From Ulota crispa (lineage: Eukaryota; Streptophyta; Bryopsida; Orthotrichales; Orthotrichaceae), in NCBI GenBank assembly GCA_963920765.1, contig OY987242.1:35240002-35304001 (forward strand): 64,000 bases of DNA, in the 5' to 3' direction. A program made the translations under genes and the position numbers. Positions 33,982 through 46,302 of the stretch are shown here, piece after piece; the stretch's first letter is position 1, and each line of letters opens with the position of its first letter. The notes under the pieces are model-generated. The model saw nothing but the letters and a program-made list of their open reading frames with translations. It was not told the origin of the DNA and ran no database searches.

Positions 33982-36581
33982 ATGGCGACGCATGCCGCGG
34001 AGAAAGCCGTGGAGGTCGCAGAAATGGCGGGGAGCTTGCACTTATCGGAGCCGAAGACCGACGAAACCTCTGCCAAAGAAGCCCCGAAAGAAATGACAGA
34101 GGAGGAGAAGCAGTTCGAGGAGAAGCTAAGGCTGGTGCTGAGCGTGGGGGAGAACAACAAGTGCATCCCCGAGGAGAACGACTTCGCAGAACTTCGGAAC
34201 CTGTTGAAGAAGAAGGCACATCCGGTCTGCTACGACGGGTTCGAGCCCTCAGGGCGGATGCACATCGCCCAGGGCGTGATGAAGGTGCTCAACGTGAACA
34301 AGCTGACGAAGTCCGGCTGTTTCTTCAAGTTCTGGATCGCGGACTGGTTCGCGCAGCTCAACAACAAGATGGGCGGGGACCTGAAGAAGATTCAGACCGT
34401 GGGGCGGTACATGATCGAGGTGTGGAAGGCGGCCGGCATGGACTTGTCTCAGGTGGAGTTTCTGTGGAGCTCCGAGGAGATCAATGGCCGTGCCGCAGAG
34501 TACTGGCCGCTGGTCATGGACATCGCCCGGCGCAACACTCTGAACAGAATCACGCGCTGTTGCACCATCATGGGACGGAAAGAGGGTGATGAAATGTCCG
34601 CGGGACAGATCTTCTACCCGTGCATGCAATGCGCCGACATCTTCTTTCTTAAAGCGGATATCTGTCAATTGGGCAACGACCAAGTTAGAGTTAATGTCCT
34701 TGCCAGAGAGTACTGCGACCAAATCAAGCAGAAGCTCAAACCTATCATCCTCTCTCATCGTATCCTCCATTCCATTCTGCAACGATGTTTCCCTTTCTCA
34801 TCAGTTTTACTGTCACCTGCCCATGTGAATCTCTTTGATTTGAACGGAATTGGTTGATTGAATGGAGTGTCCTAGTCTCTCTCTATGCAAGTCTCTCTCT
34901 AAAGTTCTCATCTTCCAGCTTCTTCTAGTCCAATACAACCGGAGGATGGTCTCCCAGAAATGACGCAGGGGAAGGAGACTGCAAACCCTAAACCCTAACC
35001 CTAAAATCCTAAACCCTAAAACTCTATGTAGTTTTCTAGTGCAATCCAGGTGTAGATTTAGGGTTATCTTCATACAAATTGTGTAGTAATGAATTTAACA
35101 GCAGTTTGATTCTGTGACAGTGAATGGAATAGATGGTTTTTGGAGTTTTGGGATTTTTGGCCTTGACATGTTCCAGATATGCTTCCTGGTCTGTTGGCCG
35201 GTCAAGAGAAGATGTCGAAGAGTGACCCTAATTCGGCTATTTTCATGGAGGATGATGAGGTGAGGTGCTCACTTGGTTCAATTAACTTGTTACTCTGTTC
35301 GTCAAATTTGATCGTATGAATTATATAGAATTTGTTAGTTCGTTATTTTTTTAATATTTAGAGTTGTTGATTTCTTTTGAATTGCAATTTTGATTATAAG
35401 TGCAAGGTGTTTACTGAGCTCAACGTGTTTTTGATCACTGCAGGCTGAAGTGAAGAAGAAAATCAAGCAAGCGTTTTGCCCACCCCAGGAAGTTGCAGGA
35501 AACCCTTGCATTGAGTACGTTCAGTACATTGTGTTGCCGTGGTTTGGGCAGTTTGAGATTAAAAGGGATGAGAAGAACGGGGGCAACAAGTAAGGGGTCT
35601 TTCAAGCCTCTCTCTCTCTCTTTCTATGCAAGTCTCTCTCTAGGGCTTATCCCTGCTTGTTGTTCCCATACTCCTCTTGAGGGATGGTTGATGCTCAATC
35701 TTTCATATCTCATTCTACTTTGACTTCCGCCTTCTGTTTCGATGGTAGCTCATATGTTTCTTTACTTCATATAGGTAATGCGTAGTTCGTTTTGAACTGT
35801 ACTTATCAGGACCATTGACCTCCCTCACAGGATTTACACAGATATTGGAGAATTGAAAAAGGACTTCATTGAAGGAGCATTGCACCCTGGTGATTTGAAA
35901 CCTGCACTCTGGACAGGGCTTAACAAGATTCTGCAGGTATGTTCCTAGATTAAGATAGAGGCACAACAGTTTCAAGACTGCGCATAGTTTTTCTTACTCT
36001 GTGTGTTTTGAGTTGGCAAATTGAGGGGTATTACAACACAATTGAGTATGGCTCTCAATTTGGGAGTCAGATCTTATTGCCTTTTTACAGTGCTACCTGT
36101 AGATTCCTACAACCTGTAGTCGACTGATGTACTCATGCTGTACTTTCCATAGTCTTATATCTACACAAAAGTTAGATTTTTGAGTAGGAGCTAGTTTTTG
36201 AGTTCACAAGCCTTAGTTGGTGATTATCTGACGAATTGCTCCGTCATAGTCAATTTGGACATGAAGCCGCAATCTTGACATATTTGAAATTCTTGTTTTG
36301 TTTCAAAGTTATCAATTAGCAACCGTCCTCAGCGTAGACGTTGTTATGCACAACGTTGGGTTAACTATCATGCTGATATCTCTTCATGTTTGCAATGATA
36401 CAGCCTGTGCGGGATCATTTCAAAAACGACCCGAAAGCTAAGGATCTCTTGAAAACTGTGAAGGTATGTAACTGATGTATCTGAAATTGTTCCATTGTCT
36501 TTTTTTTGTTTGTATCCCTGGTCTGTCGAAACTGAAACAACGTTTTTGGTGTTTGTGCAGAGTTACAAGGTGACGAAGTAA
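33982..36581 (+). CDS. Tyrosyl-tRNA synthetase, cytosolic type
   Basis: Class I aminoacyl-tRNA synthetase charging tRNA-Tyr with tyrosine, of the eukaryotic/archaeal cytosolic type. Six exons: 33982-34759, 35177-35259, 35444-35589, 35831-35936, 36404-36463 and 36561-36581. They join in phase to give 397 residues ending SYKVTK, and all introns are GT-AG. A polar, acidic N-terminal extension covers roughly residues 1-55. The HIGH-type motif is HIAQ at residues 94-97, after YDGFEPSGRM. The KMSKS motif is at residues 271-275 in exon 2, after LPGLLAGQE. The C-terminal anticodon-binding part has GALHPGDLKPAL and PVRDHFKND. A GTG 18 nt upstream is also in frame, but the ATG at 33982 is the plausible start. 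Exon 1 is much richer in GC than its surroundings. I am sure of the family; only the acceptor of exon 4 is in doubt. Confidence 0.95.
34983..35021 (+). repeat. Telomere-like repeats in TyrRS intron 1
   Basis: About five degenerate AAACCCTA units lie together in intron 1. They may act as an intronic telo-box or be an old interstitial telomere patch. Confidence 0.75.
35810..35831 (+). promoter_or_regulatory. Two in-frame acceptors for TyrRS exon 4
   Basis: AG acceptors end at 35809 (ACTTATCAG) and at 35830 (CCCTCACAG), 21 nt apart, so both keep the frame. The downstream one gives NK-IYTDIGEL, which matches the usual length of plant TyrRS. The upstream one adds seven residues (TIDLPHR). Confidence 0.6.
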
Positions 36582-37348
36582 TAAGGTTACGCAACTTCAG
36601 TAGACTGTTCTTATGATACTAATTTGAGAAAGAACCACCTCTTACGGTTAGTGATTGATCTGGGTATCTAGACTTTAATACACTTACTGAATTTCTCAGT
36701 TATTTTTAAAACTAGTCTTAGAGTTTTTAGTGTTGATGAGTTAGCAAAGGATAACCACACTAGCTGTACCTGATTAAGAGATATTTGACAAGGGTTGAGC
36801 AGTTGGAAATTGAGCTTTGGGGCTTCAAGTACTTAAAGCGTGCGTGGGAGGGGTTGTGAAAGGCCTTGTGCCTGCACATCAACGAATACAATTCTATTGG
36901 AAACTTGAAACAAAGAAGTTGTTACAACTTGAACCAATGGGGCTCATTTAGCAGGTGGCAAGAGATGCTCTAAGGCATCAAATTTGTTTTTGAGTTGGTG
37001 GGCGTAATGTTATTAACTTGTCCAACATGTAATGTGGGTGAATTGCATGAGCATTTGTAGGTTAAACATTATGCATGCAATGCTTAAACCTGACTTGCTA
37101 TCCAATTGTTGCTTGCCATCACTATTGCAAAGTATTCTTTCTACATGGTTGAATCCTAAATATGTGCAATATTTAACTAAGTATCAAATGTTACAATAAA
37201 TGTACTAAACCAATCTTTCAATGTATTTTAAAAATTGGTGATATTTAAGTAAGTATGAACACCTTTATGTTAGTTGTGTGTAAATGTACTTTTTTGAAGA
37301 ATGGTCAATATAAGTTTGATTGGATCACATATATGAGGAATAGCAAAC
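36582..37348. other. TyrRS 3' flank
   Basis: Holds the 3' untranslated region and spacer; no further gene seen. Confidence 0.5.
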
Positions 37349-38260
37349 TTAACCCCTAAATGCCTTGAGGTTGTTTTTGAGCTTCTAGGAATTTGTTCTA
37401 AATTGAACAAAAAGCTAACATTTTGATCATTTGTGTTAACTTTTTAAATTGTAATTGTACACATTCAAACTAAATATGTTATAGTTCATATAGGAAAAGA
37501 AAACACAACGATATCACTTATGGATTGAAAGATTATAATGTTTGATATGAGGGTGTTAAAATTGCAAAATGATTTCAAGTCTTTCCATCCTCTTTTCACA
37601 TGTCAAAATTAAAAAATTGGTTACCAAAAAAATATGAGGTTAAGTGACATAACATACATAACTCCAATCATTTTATGGCATTTCAAAATCTCTTATACAA
37701 TTTTTGAAAATGAATCTTTAGTGTGGACTTTTCTCCAAAATCTAGTGTATTTGAGGCTTATTTCCAAGAGCTCTCAACACTACAAAAAGTCAAGATTGCA
37801 ATGAACACCCTTGCACAAAATCTTGAATAGAAAAATCCTAATTCTTCATTTTCAAAATTATATTTTTGATGCTAAAACTAGGCTTCAAAAAGAATAGCTC
37901 AAAAATATAATGTATTAAAAATAGTAACTTAGTAAATTTTATTGAAGTTCAAAGTATTGAACAGTATATTAGGTAAATTGAGAAAAATGGAGGTACCATT
38001 TTGTACTCCACCTTAACCTTACATAAAATATTTGTGGCAAAGCTATAGCTCAAAATTGAAAATTATTTGAAATTCTTGTCAGCGGTCATTGAGACTTCAA
38101 TATTGTACAAGAAATTGCATGCTTCTTTTTTTTGTAATATGTTGAACTTTACATAATGACAAAAATAGTGAAAACCCCAAAATGTACTCTTTTTCCCAAT
38201 TTACCTAATACGGTGTTATTGTGGACACCAAAATGTGGGTTTCAAGCATTTAGGGGTTAA
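37349..38260. mobile_element. piggyBac-like element (CCCCTAAATGC subfamily) with nested MITE
   Basis: The ends are TTAACCCCTAAATGCCTTGA and TTCAAGCATTTAGGGGTTAA. The body matches 45650-46298 (for example AACACAACGATATCACTTAT and GGATTGAAAGATT). It contains a 258-bp MITE (37960-38217) that the other copy lacks. Confidence 0.75.
37960..38217. mobile_element. 256-bp MITE family, copy 2 (nested)
   Basis: The ends ACAGTATATTAGGTAAATTG and inverse CAATTTACCTAATACGGTGT pair. The interior is the reverse complement of the copy at 22879-23134. TATTG lies on each side. Confidence 0.75.
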
Positions 38261-38758
38261 AAAACAAACGTCCAATTTTTTTGGTCCAATGGTATTTGTG
38301 TAATTTCTGAAAAAGCAGAGGTGTTTATGTAAATATTGCAAATTTCAAGAGTATCCATGAAATTTCCCCTTGAAAAAATGGGCAGGTTGGTGAGAATAAA
38401 GTCAACATCTCAACTATAAGGAAGTAATGTCAATTTGAACATTTTAGTCAATTTGGACGTGTCAATTAGGACACTCTTTCCTTGTAGTGCTCCCTTGGGC
38501 ACTCCCTTGGGTAGTGAGGGCCCTTCTATTGAAAATTCATCATCTAACAAAATCCAAATTTGTAATTGGGCTAATTTCACTTGAAATATCTTTGTTACAC
38601 AAATCAAAATTTGTCCACCATTGAATCCTCTTTGTTCATAATAATTTTTGGTCAATGATTGAAATTGAACAAAAATTGTATTAGGTGGTAGCTTTTTTGT
38701 TGTTGCATTGCAGGCTCAATTGTGAAATTATGATTATAGATTTAGAAGGGGTTTATTA
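38261..38758. other. Spacer with one foldback arm
   Basis: A single arm of the GGGAAATTTCATGGATACCC family lies at about 38285-38370. An 81-codon minus frame at 38410-38655 is not recognised. Confidence 0.45.
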
Positions 38759-38912
38759 CACTAGAGAAAAACTTTGTTGAAGTCAACATAAAATACATGA
38801 TGTCTTTTTGCTTCTAAAGCAGAAATTTACGTTGTTCAATGCAAAATTTTGTGTTAGAAGCAAAAAGACATCATGTAGTTTATGTTGACTTCAATAGAAT
38901 TTTCTTCTAGTG
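38759..38912. mobile_element. CACTA-type foldback, 154 bp
   Basis: The ends are CACTAGAGAAAAACTTTGTT and TTTTCTTCTAGTG. The arms pair over about 60 bp (AACATAAAATACATGATGTC against GACATCATGTAGTTTATGTT). Confidence 0.7.
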
Positions 38913-39744
38913 TAAGTTTTGTAACAATTCATTATAGATAATTGTTTTCCAATTTCCCACGCAAAAGTTGCCATTTTTTGAATAACAAGTTTCAAGGGGC
39001 TCCAAAATTAATAGTTAAGTCTGTACTTATTTACATTTAGTCATGAATATCTTAACATCAACTTGGCTTCTTTTCTTTTAATTGACAGCACCATCTACAA
39101 GGCTTGAAGTTCAAAACCCTACAATTACAATTATGTTTCATATGTTTAATGATGATCTCACAACAACAATTCATAAACTTTGAAATACTTTTGAAAACAA
39201 AAAAAATGCCCTTAGGCATTTAGGGGTTAAGATACAAGTATTTATTGCTGGCATTGTTTTAAATATTAAACATCCATAGCATTCAATTTGAATGGTGAAA
39301 AAAAATGGAAAGGATTACAAAGAAGTTGTCGAATAGGGATATGGAAATCCATCAGAGTGTATGTTCATTGTTTTCTTTTCAACCTGTGATGTGTTTAATA
39401 TTTTAATGACTTAACCATCAAACACTTGTGCTGTACTCAATTTAGTATTGACTTCAAACATTTCTTCATGTTTAGCAACAAAGTTCTTTAATTCCACTTC
39501 AAAAGTCCTTTTCATTTGGCAAAGAATCACATGTTCATCCAAATTCTAGTGAATTAAAATTTATCGCAATAAGTGTCAATTAAAGATGTTTGTCTGTGTT
39601 ACAAGATAGTGTTACTCTTTAATGAACACATGAATCAAACTACCCATTTCTATACCATATTAGTCAAGTAGAACCAATCTCAAAGATTAGTCAAACATGA
39701 CATGAATGTTTGAACAATAGAAATTCCTTCCACTTCAAGGCAAA
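38913..39744. other. Spacer with an unpaired TTAACCC end
   Basis: GCATTTAGGGGTTAA near 39229 is a lone right end of the piggyBac-like group. Otherwise nothing is recognised. Confidence 0.45.
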
Positions 39745-39918
39745 CACTCGAAGAAAATTAGGGATAAACGACTGTACAAGACTAGTCCACAACAACTACA
39801 TAACAGCTGAACAATTATAAAACGGGTCCATTTTATAATTGTCCAGTTGTTCTGCACTTGTTGTGAACAAGTCTTGTGCAATAATTGCAATCATTTAGGA
39901 CTTGTTTTTCTTCTAATG
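39745..39918. mobile_element. CACTA-type foldback, ~174 bp
   Basis: The ends are CACTCGAAGAAAATTAGGGA and TTTTTCTTCTAATG. The interior pairs (ACAATTATAAAACGGGTCCA against its inverse) and shares CAGTTGTT motifs with 7876 and 13941. Confidence 0.65.
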
Positions 39919-42900
39919 CTAACCCCGTTTCATAAAGGAGGAAGCTAAATTCTTTGGAAAGGTCTAAGAAAATGTAAGCAAAAAAATCTTGGACACATCC
40001 CACATGTTGTTAAGGTTGTAACAACTTCAAAAATCATACAAAATAACTCAAACAAACACAAATCATGGCACTTGTAAGTTCTTTACCTTTGGTTTGAAAA
40101 AAATTAGATGCAAGCTCCCTATCACTTAAAAGACAATCTTTTGTACTATAGCTTTAATTTTACAAAACATATGCATTAACCAAAAATCAGGAATACAAGC
40201 TTAGATGATATTTGGTTTCTCTAAATTTTTGAAAAAAAAAATACAACAATCGTTCAATTCTCTTTATCTTGCGTTCATGCATGGTTTTATTCATGGAAGT
40301 ACATTCAACAACTTTTGGTTGGAGCCCGCACATGACATTGCCTTCATGAACATAGAACAATAAGATTTAGAACGCAAAAGAATGATTTCTATGCAACTTG
40401 TAATGCTTATAACGTCATATTATTAAACATGTGGTAGATAGGTATTTTGGATATACATGCCCCCGAAAAAACCATTTACTAACATACAAATATCATTAAC
40501 AAGAAACAACCAATTGTGATTGATCATATATGCTTCTCCAATACAAATGCCTATTGAAAATGTACCTAGATGGCATGACGCTAGTGTCTTTCCTATAATT
40601 GATTTGGATCTTGGAAATTCCAAAGTTAATCAAGTGCAAAGTGTTTAATCTTTTGTTTCTTATTAACCACCTTATCTTTAAATTCATTCTTAGTTATTCT
40701 CATATTTTTCTAATACGTATGTTCAAGATTCACCCCTTATCTTGGTTTCATCAAATTGATCATGTATGTTTTTTTTCTCTATATCATCATGCACCATTTG
40801 GATAGATGAAGAGCAAGCTCAAAAAATCACAACAAATCATTGTTTATTCTAAAAGATGTGGATTTGGGGGCAATTGGGGACTAAAACAAATCTTTAAACA
40901 TATATAGCAAATAAGGCAACAGGTGCTAGAAGTGTTCATTTATGAATTGGTTAGCCTTTGTAGAGAGGCTTTAAACCATGAAATACATTTAAGTTTGTAC
41001 AAAATATGAAAACTACGTATAACTTACTTTGATACACATGCTTTAGGCAATTTTGGAACTGGTTATGAATGTTTGAAGTTTGAGTGTCGTGGCTTTGTAA
41101 AAGTATTTTGTTCTCACTCTAAGTACACTAAAAGCTCTGGTATTAACAAGATGCTTTTGAAACCAATACATGTTTAGAATTGTCTATATTATATGTTAGA
41201 AGGGAGTTTGTTGCTAGAAATACATATCACTATACCATTCTCTAACTCCTCCCTCTTGTTCTAATCTGACTACATAGAAGGAGATTGAGATGATTACTTT
41301 TGCACCTTACCTTGCTCCTTGAGACTTGGATTTAGCACTCAAATTAACCCCTTACAAACCAAGTTTTTAGATTTGAACATCGAATGAGTATAAACAATCC
41401 CTATGCAAGTAAAACTTGTCTTTCTCGTTGATCCTTGTACTGTACTGGTAGATTCTTGTATTGGAGTTTTTTTTATAAAATTCTTTCACACACCTCACCC
41501 CTCTTTTTGCAAATGTGTTTCAATTCAAAATGTATAGTAGAACTCCTCTAAACTAATATGGTTGGGACTCCAAAAATTAGATTAGTTTAAGTAAGTTATT
41601 AGTTAACTTTGTGGAAGTGACCTTGAGGTTAGTGCCGGGATAGCACCAAAGAGCCAGGGTTTTTTTTTTGGCGATAAATTGCCAAATTTGCAACAGTAAG
41701 ATTCAATTTCCACAAATGCGGTGTGGTCCCTTGAGAAATCCACCTCAAATAAGAGGGCACGTCTGTGTGTTTCCGTGCAAAAAAAAACACTGCAAGGAAT
41801 ATTACTACTATTGAATTAATTGTTTTGGTTTATGACTGACTTATGGTTTAACTTTGTGCTATACATTAGTTTACAAAGGATATCACTTTACAGGATATTA
41901 GCTTACAGGAGTTCTACTGTACAATTGTATTCCTTTCGAAACCAACCCTCCTATTACAGAACAATTCTTCAAATATAATCTGAAACAGCAGTCATTATCA
42001 ACTTAAGAAAAAACTTTTTTAGTAATGAAGTTTACTTTTCATCATAGATAATATTGATGAATGCAATGGTAGAATCAGCTACACGGGTATAATCTACTCA
42101 CCATGGTCCAATTTTTTTGGTTCTAAAATCATCATTTATTTATATTTTGTGATTGTTTTTTATAACGCATGTTGAGAGAACATGTGGTCCCAAAGAATTA
42201 AAAGAAAACCTATTTTCTTGTTGAATTACTGTTATGAATTTATGATATGACGGTGACCATTGGAGGTCATCATTTATGAACTGTTTGAAATAACCTTCTG
42301 TACTGCGATTTTTACTTTATTTTACTTTTAACATATGGGTTTCCATTCGTTTTTAAATATTTATAAAATTATTATTCAGGGTGTTAGAAAAGAGTGGAGG
42401 GCTATGTCAGACTCCTTCACGGTGTCTTGGAATGATTGTCTCTGAGACTCTTCAGAAGCCCCCTTACATTCTTGTCGCTGATTACAAATAGGGTTAAAAT
42501 TTACCAAAATTTCTACTAAGATGTTTTTAATAGTTACAAACAATTTGCTAACCAAATTTTTAGATCTTAAACAGTTGAATACCAATGTTTAGTTCTTATA
42601 TTCTGTTTATTTAGCATTATTTATGTAGAAATTGAGATTAATTATAAAACAAAATATGAGAAAATTTTATTCTATGTTTTTTGGAACATACTCCCTTTCT
42701 TTTTTAAATAAAACGTTGATATAGGTTGATCTACAATCAAGAACTTTTTCCTAATTGTCATGATTGTGTTGGTGAGGAGTGATCTTTGAGCCGCTTACAA
42801 ACAATTTTATTTTAACCTTAGGCAAAGTTCAGGAATAGCATTTGAACTTTGGATGCAAAAGGAATGAGAGATCAAAGCCTCAATAGGTACATTATGTAAA

Positions 42901-43209
42901 GGAATGCCTTGATTTTAGTATCCTAATATTGAACATTTATTGATGAGGATCAAACATTGTAATGAGTATTGAGTATTCCCCAATGGATTCATATTTGTCC
43001 TTCAAAGTTACTAAACAAATAAATTTGAGCACATACAAGCTTTTGGATAATACTATCATGCCTTAGAGCAAAATATTTAAGGTAGAATTCTAGAATGATA
43101 TACTAGCCAAGCAATTTGCTTGATTTGCATGATTGTGTGTTACTATCTAGTTTTTTTGGTACTCACCAACCTTTATAAGTTAGGTGAAGCCCAAAAATAG
43201 TACTAAAAT
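39919..43209. other. 3.3 kb of AT-rich spacer, nothing recognised
   Basis: No frame above 70 codons, no RNA gene and no complete TIR element. A lone TTAACCCCTTACAAACCAAG at about 41344 may be an orphan left end of the piggyBac-like group. Confidence 0.45.
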
Positions 43210-43339
43210 TACTACAAAGAAACCATGGTTGAATTTACAAAAAGTTGACAACAATTATGACCTAATCTACAATATACTATAGATTAGGTCACAATCTTTG
43301 TCAACTTTTTGTAAATTCAACCATGGTTTCCTTGTAGTG
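43210..43339. mobile_element. CACTACAAG-type palindromic element, 130 bp
   Basis: TACTACAAAGAAACCATGGT at left is the inverse of ACCATGGTTTCCTTGTAGTG at right. The arms pair over about 60 bp with a short loop near 43275. CACTACAAG is a classic CACTA-type terminus. Confidence 0.75.
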
Positions 43340-43658
43340 CAATTATAATAGGAAACCAAAATTCAATTGGTAGCTAGTTGGACATTTGAAAGTATTTTCT
43401 ATATCATGATGTTGAAAATTTCTAATAAATAAAAATTTATTTTCTATACCCATTTAGCCATACTTTCAAATAGACATCCATTTTTAAATAATGCTACTAT
43501 ACGATATTGTTCTATTCAAATAGAAATAGAGCATAGAGGATTATCAGCTACCTAATTTATCTCATCTATAACCATGAAAGGATAGAATTCATGACAATGA
43601 AGCTATACTCAACATCCTTTGTTTGAATGCTCTAGTATGTTAAAATATACAATTTGAA
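43340..43658. other. Spacer, nothing recognised
   Basis: AT-rich. Confidence 0.5.
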
Positions 43659-44306
43659 AGGAAATATCAAAAATGCCCCTTTACTCTTTTGAAATATCAA
43701 ATACACCCATCAAAGATTTGAAATATTTATAATATCCTTGTCTTTGTTTAGGAGTATCAATAATACTCTTGGTTATCTTCTAGAAAATCATCAATACCTC
43801 TAGTTTTTTGGGAAATTGTCAAAATACCCTTGTTATTTGAAACATTAAAAATACCCTTGGTTTCGTGTAAGAATATCAAATAGACTAGACCTTACTTACA
43901 TTTGAGAATACCATAAATACCCCTAGTTCTCTTGTGCCTCTTATTGCAAATTTTTGGAAAAACTAGGATGACAATGAAAACTACAAAATCTAGAAGCAAG
44001 TTGAATGCAAGCCAAACCTTGGAGATAATTTCTTCAAGCTCTATAGGATTTTTGCATGTAGGTGTCTATTGTGGACAAAGCCATGGCATCAATTGCATTG
44101 TAAAATTTGTTGTCATTGTAGTATTTCCAAAAAAATTGCAATAAAAAGGCACAAAATAACTAGAGATATTTGTGCTATTCTCAAAGAAAATTAGGGATGT
44201 AATTGATATTCTTATACAAAACCAAAGATATTTCTTATATTTCAAATAACACAAGGACATATTTGATCTTTCAAAACAAGTGAGGGTCATTTCAAATATT
44301 TTCCCT
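43659..44306. mobile_element. 650-bp foldback element with GGAAATATCAAAAATG ends
   Basis: GGAAATATCAAAAATGCCCC opens it; GGGTCATTTCAAATATTTTC-like sequence closes it as the inverse. The arms are built from degenerate units (GAAATATCAAATA, ATACCCTTG). A partial copy is at about 61912-62170. Confidence 0.6.
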
Positions 44307-45649
44307 TGAAACTACACTAGTCCTTTTATTATTCAATTTTTGAATTGCATGTCTTTAAAATTCTAGTATTTTTGGATGCCATTGCTAACACTACAAAGTA
44401 TTGATGAAATGATGGAGTAAGTTCTTTTCAATTACAAAACAACTGTAGGAAAATTAAATTCTTCCAGATGTGTGTATAATGACAAAAAAAACCATCAGAG
44501 CGCAATTCAAGTTTTTAAACCATCCTCATGGGGAAATTTTAGAGAAAGATTCAAAGCCTAAATTCTAATAAAATCTCTTGTTTTACAAAAAAAAAAAAAA
44601 AAAAACAAAGATTTTGGACACAAGCTGTACTTTGTAAGCTAGTTTTTATGGATGAGTTTAATACTACAGAGAATATCGTAGTGAATAAACTAAGATTCAT
44701 GATAAAGGAGGTAGAATCTACGAAAATACACAATGAGACAATTTGTGGTGTCATTATTATGTTTTGTAAGAAAAACAACAACACTTTGTTGTGAGAAGAT
44801 CTAATGTCATCCATTCAATGTAAGGTTAAGCAAAAGTATGAATGGAAATGGTGAAACTATTCATCCATACACGTGGACTTGAGCTTATTCAAACATGAGG
44901 TTTTAGCATTGCAAGCGTTCCATGTTAAATATCTACGATGTTGTATTGGGCCTCATGTTTTTTACACAACTTTGAGGAGTTTGTTTAAAATATAGTATTT
45001 CAATCAAATGTGCAAACAACGTTTTCAAAGTGCCTGAAATGAAAAAATCTTAAAAAAAGAAAGTTGCAAGGCTTTTGATTTTATACATAAGTGTTGGCAG
45101 CTACTAACATTCTTGTGGATTGTTGTGCCTTGCACATAATCAAACCTCCAAATCAAAATAATAGGAGGTGACATGCCAAGTCTCTAAAGTTGCTTATACG
45201 GTTTTAGTTTTTTGAGCATGTTATTTTTGGTCAACCTAGACATTTTCCACATTTCAAAATTGAAAAAACATTTGTTGTAATATCTCAAACAAGTGGTTAC
45301 AAACCTCAAATGCTATTGCTTTCTTTTATAATAAAAACTGATGGATAGGGAATCAGGATGATGCCACGTGGACCAATGTTGCTTTTACAATTAACCAAGA
45401 AGATGGTATCTCTACCATTGGTAAATGATGCTAGAACAAAATCCTTTGTATATCTCATTGCCATTATACTTATGAATGTAATGACAAAAACTAAGTAGTG
45501 TCATGCTGAGCAACATTAATCTTGCTAACAAAAAAATCATGTGCCAATATTTTCTTCAAGCAACATTTACACAAATTTCAAACCTCAAGCACAGACAATC
45601 TCATGTTTGTGCCACTATCTTCTAGGATTTTGTCCTTATTCTCAATGTC
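44307..45649. other. Spacer, nothing recognised
   Basis: Includes a poly-A run at about 44587-44605. No gene seen. Confidence 0.45.
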
Positions 45650-46302
45650 TTAACCCCAAAACGACCTTGGAAATTCTTGAGCTTCTAGGAATTTGCTCTA
45701 ATTTGAACAAAAAGCCAACATTTTGATAAGTTGTATCAATAATTTTTGAATTGTAAATGTATAGAATCAAACTAGATATGTTAGGGATCACATTAGAAAA
45801 GAAAACACAACAATATATTTTATGGATTGAAAGATTTTAATGTTTGATCATGAGGGTGTTAAAATCATGAAAGTGATTTGAAGCCCTTCAAACTTCTTTT
45901 CACACAATTTTAAAAATTTGGTCACCAAAAAAATATGAGGTTTAAGGACCTAACACACACAACCCCAATCAATTTAAGACTTCTCAAAATCTACTCTACA
46001 ATTTTTTTAAATGAATTTCTACTCTGATTTTCTCTCAAAGATCTAGTGAATTTGAGGCTCACTCCCAAGCCTCCTCAACACTACATAAAGTCAAGATTGC
46101 AATGGACACCTATGCACAAAATCTTGAATAGAAAAATCATAATCAATCATTTGCAAAAATCACATTGTTGAAGCAAAAACTAAACTTCAAAAACAATTTT
46201 TCAAAAATAGAAACTACTAAAAACAACAAACTAGTAAGGATCTATTTAACTTCAAAAATTGGTCAAGGGTGCATTTTGTCCTTAGGGTCATTTTGGTATT
46301 AA
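45650..46302. mobile_element. piggyBac-like element (AAATGC subfamily), right end replaced
   Basis: The left end TTAACCCCAAAACGACCTTG and the body match 37349-38260. It lacks the nested MITE, and its right end is lost at the TTAA where the next element begins. Confidence 0.65.

Noticed and set aside
34161-34782. Long alternative frames inside TyrRS exon 1 (142 codons plus, 177 codons minus)
   Set aside because: Shadows of the GC-rich synthetase exon.
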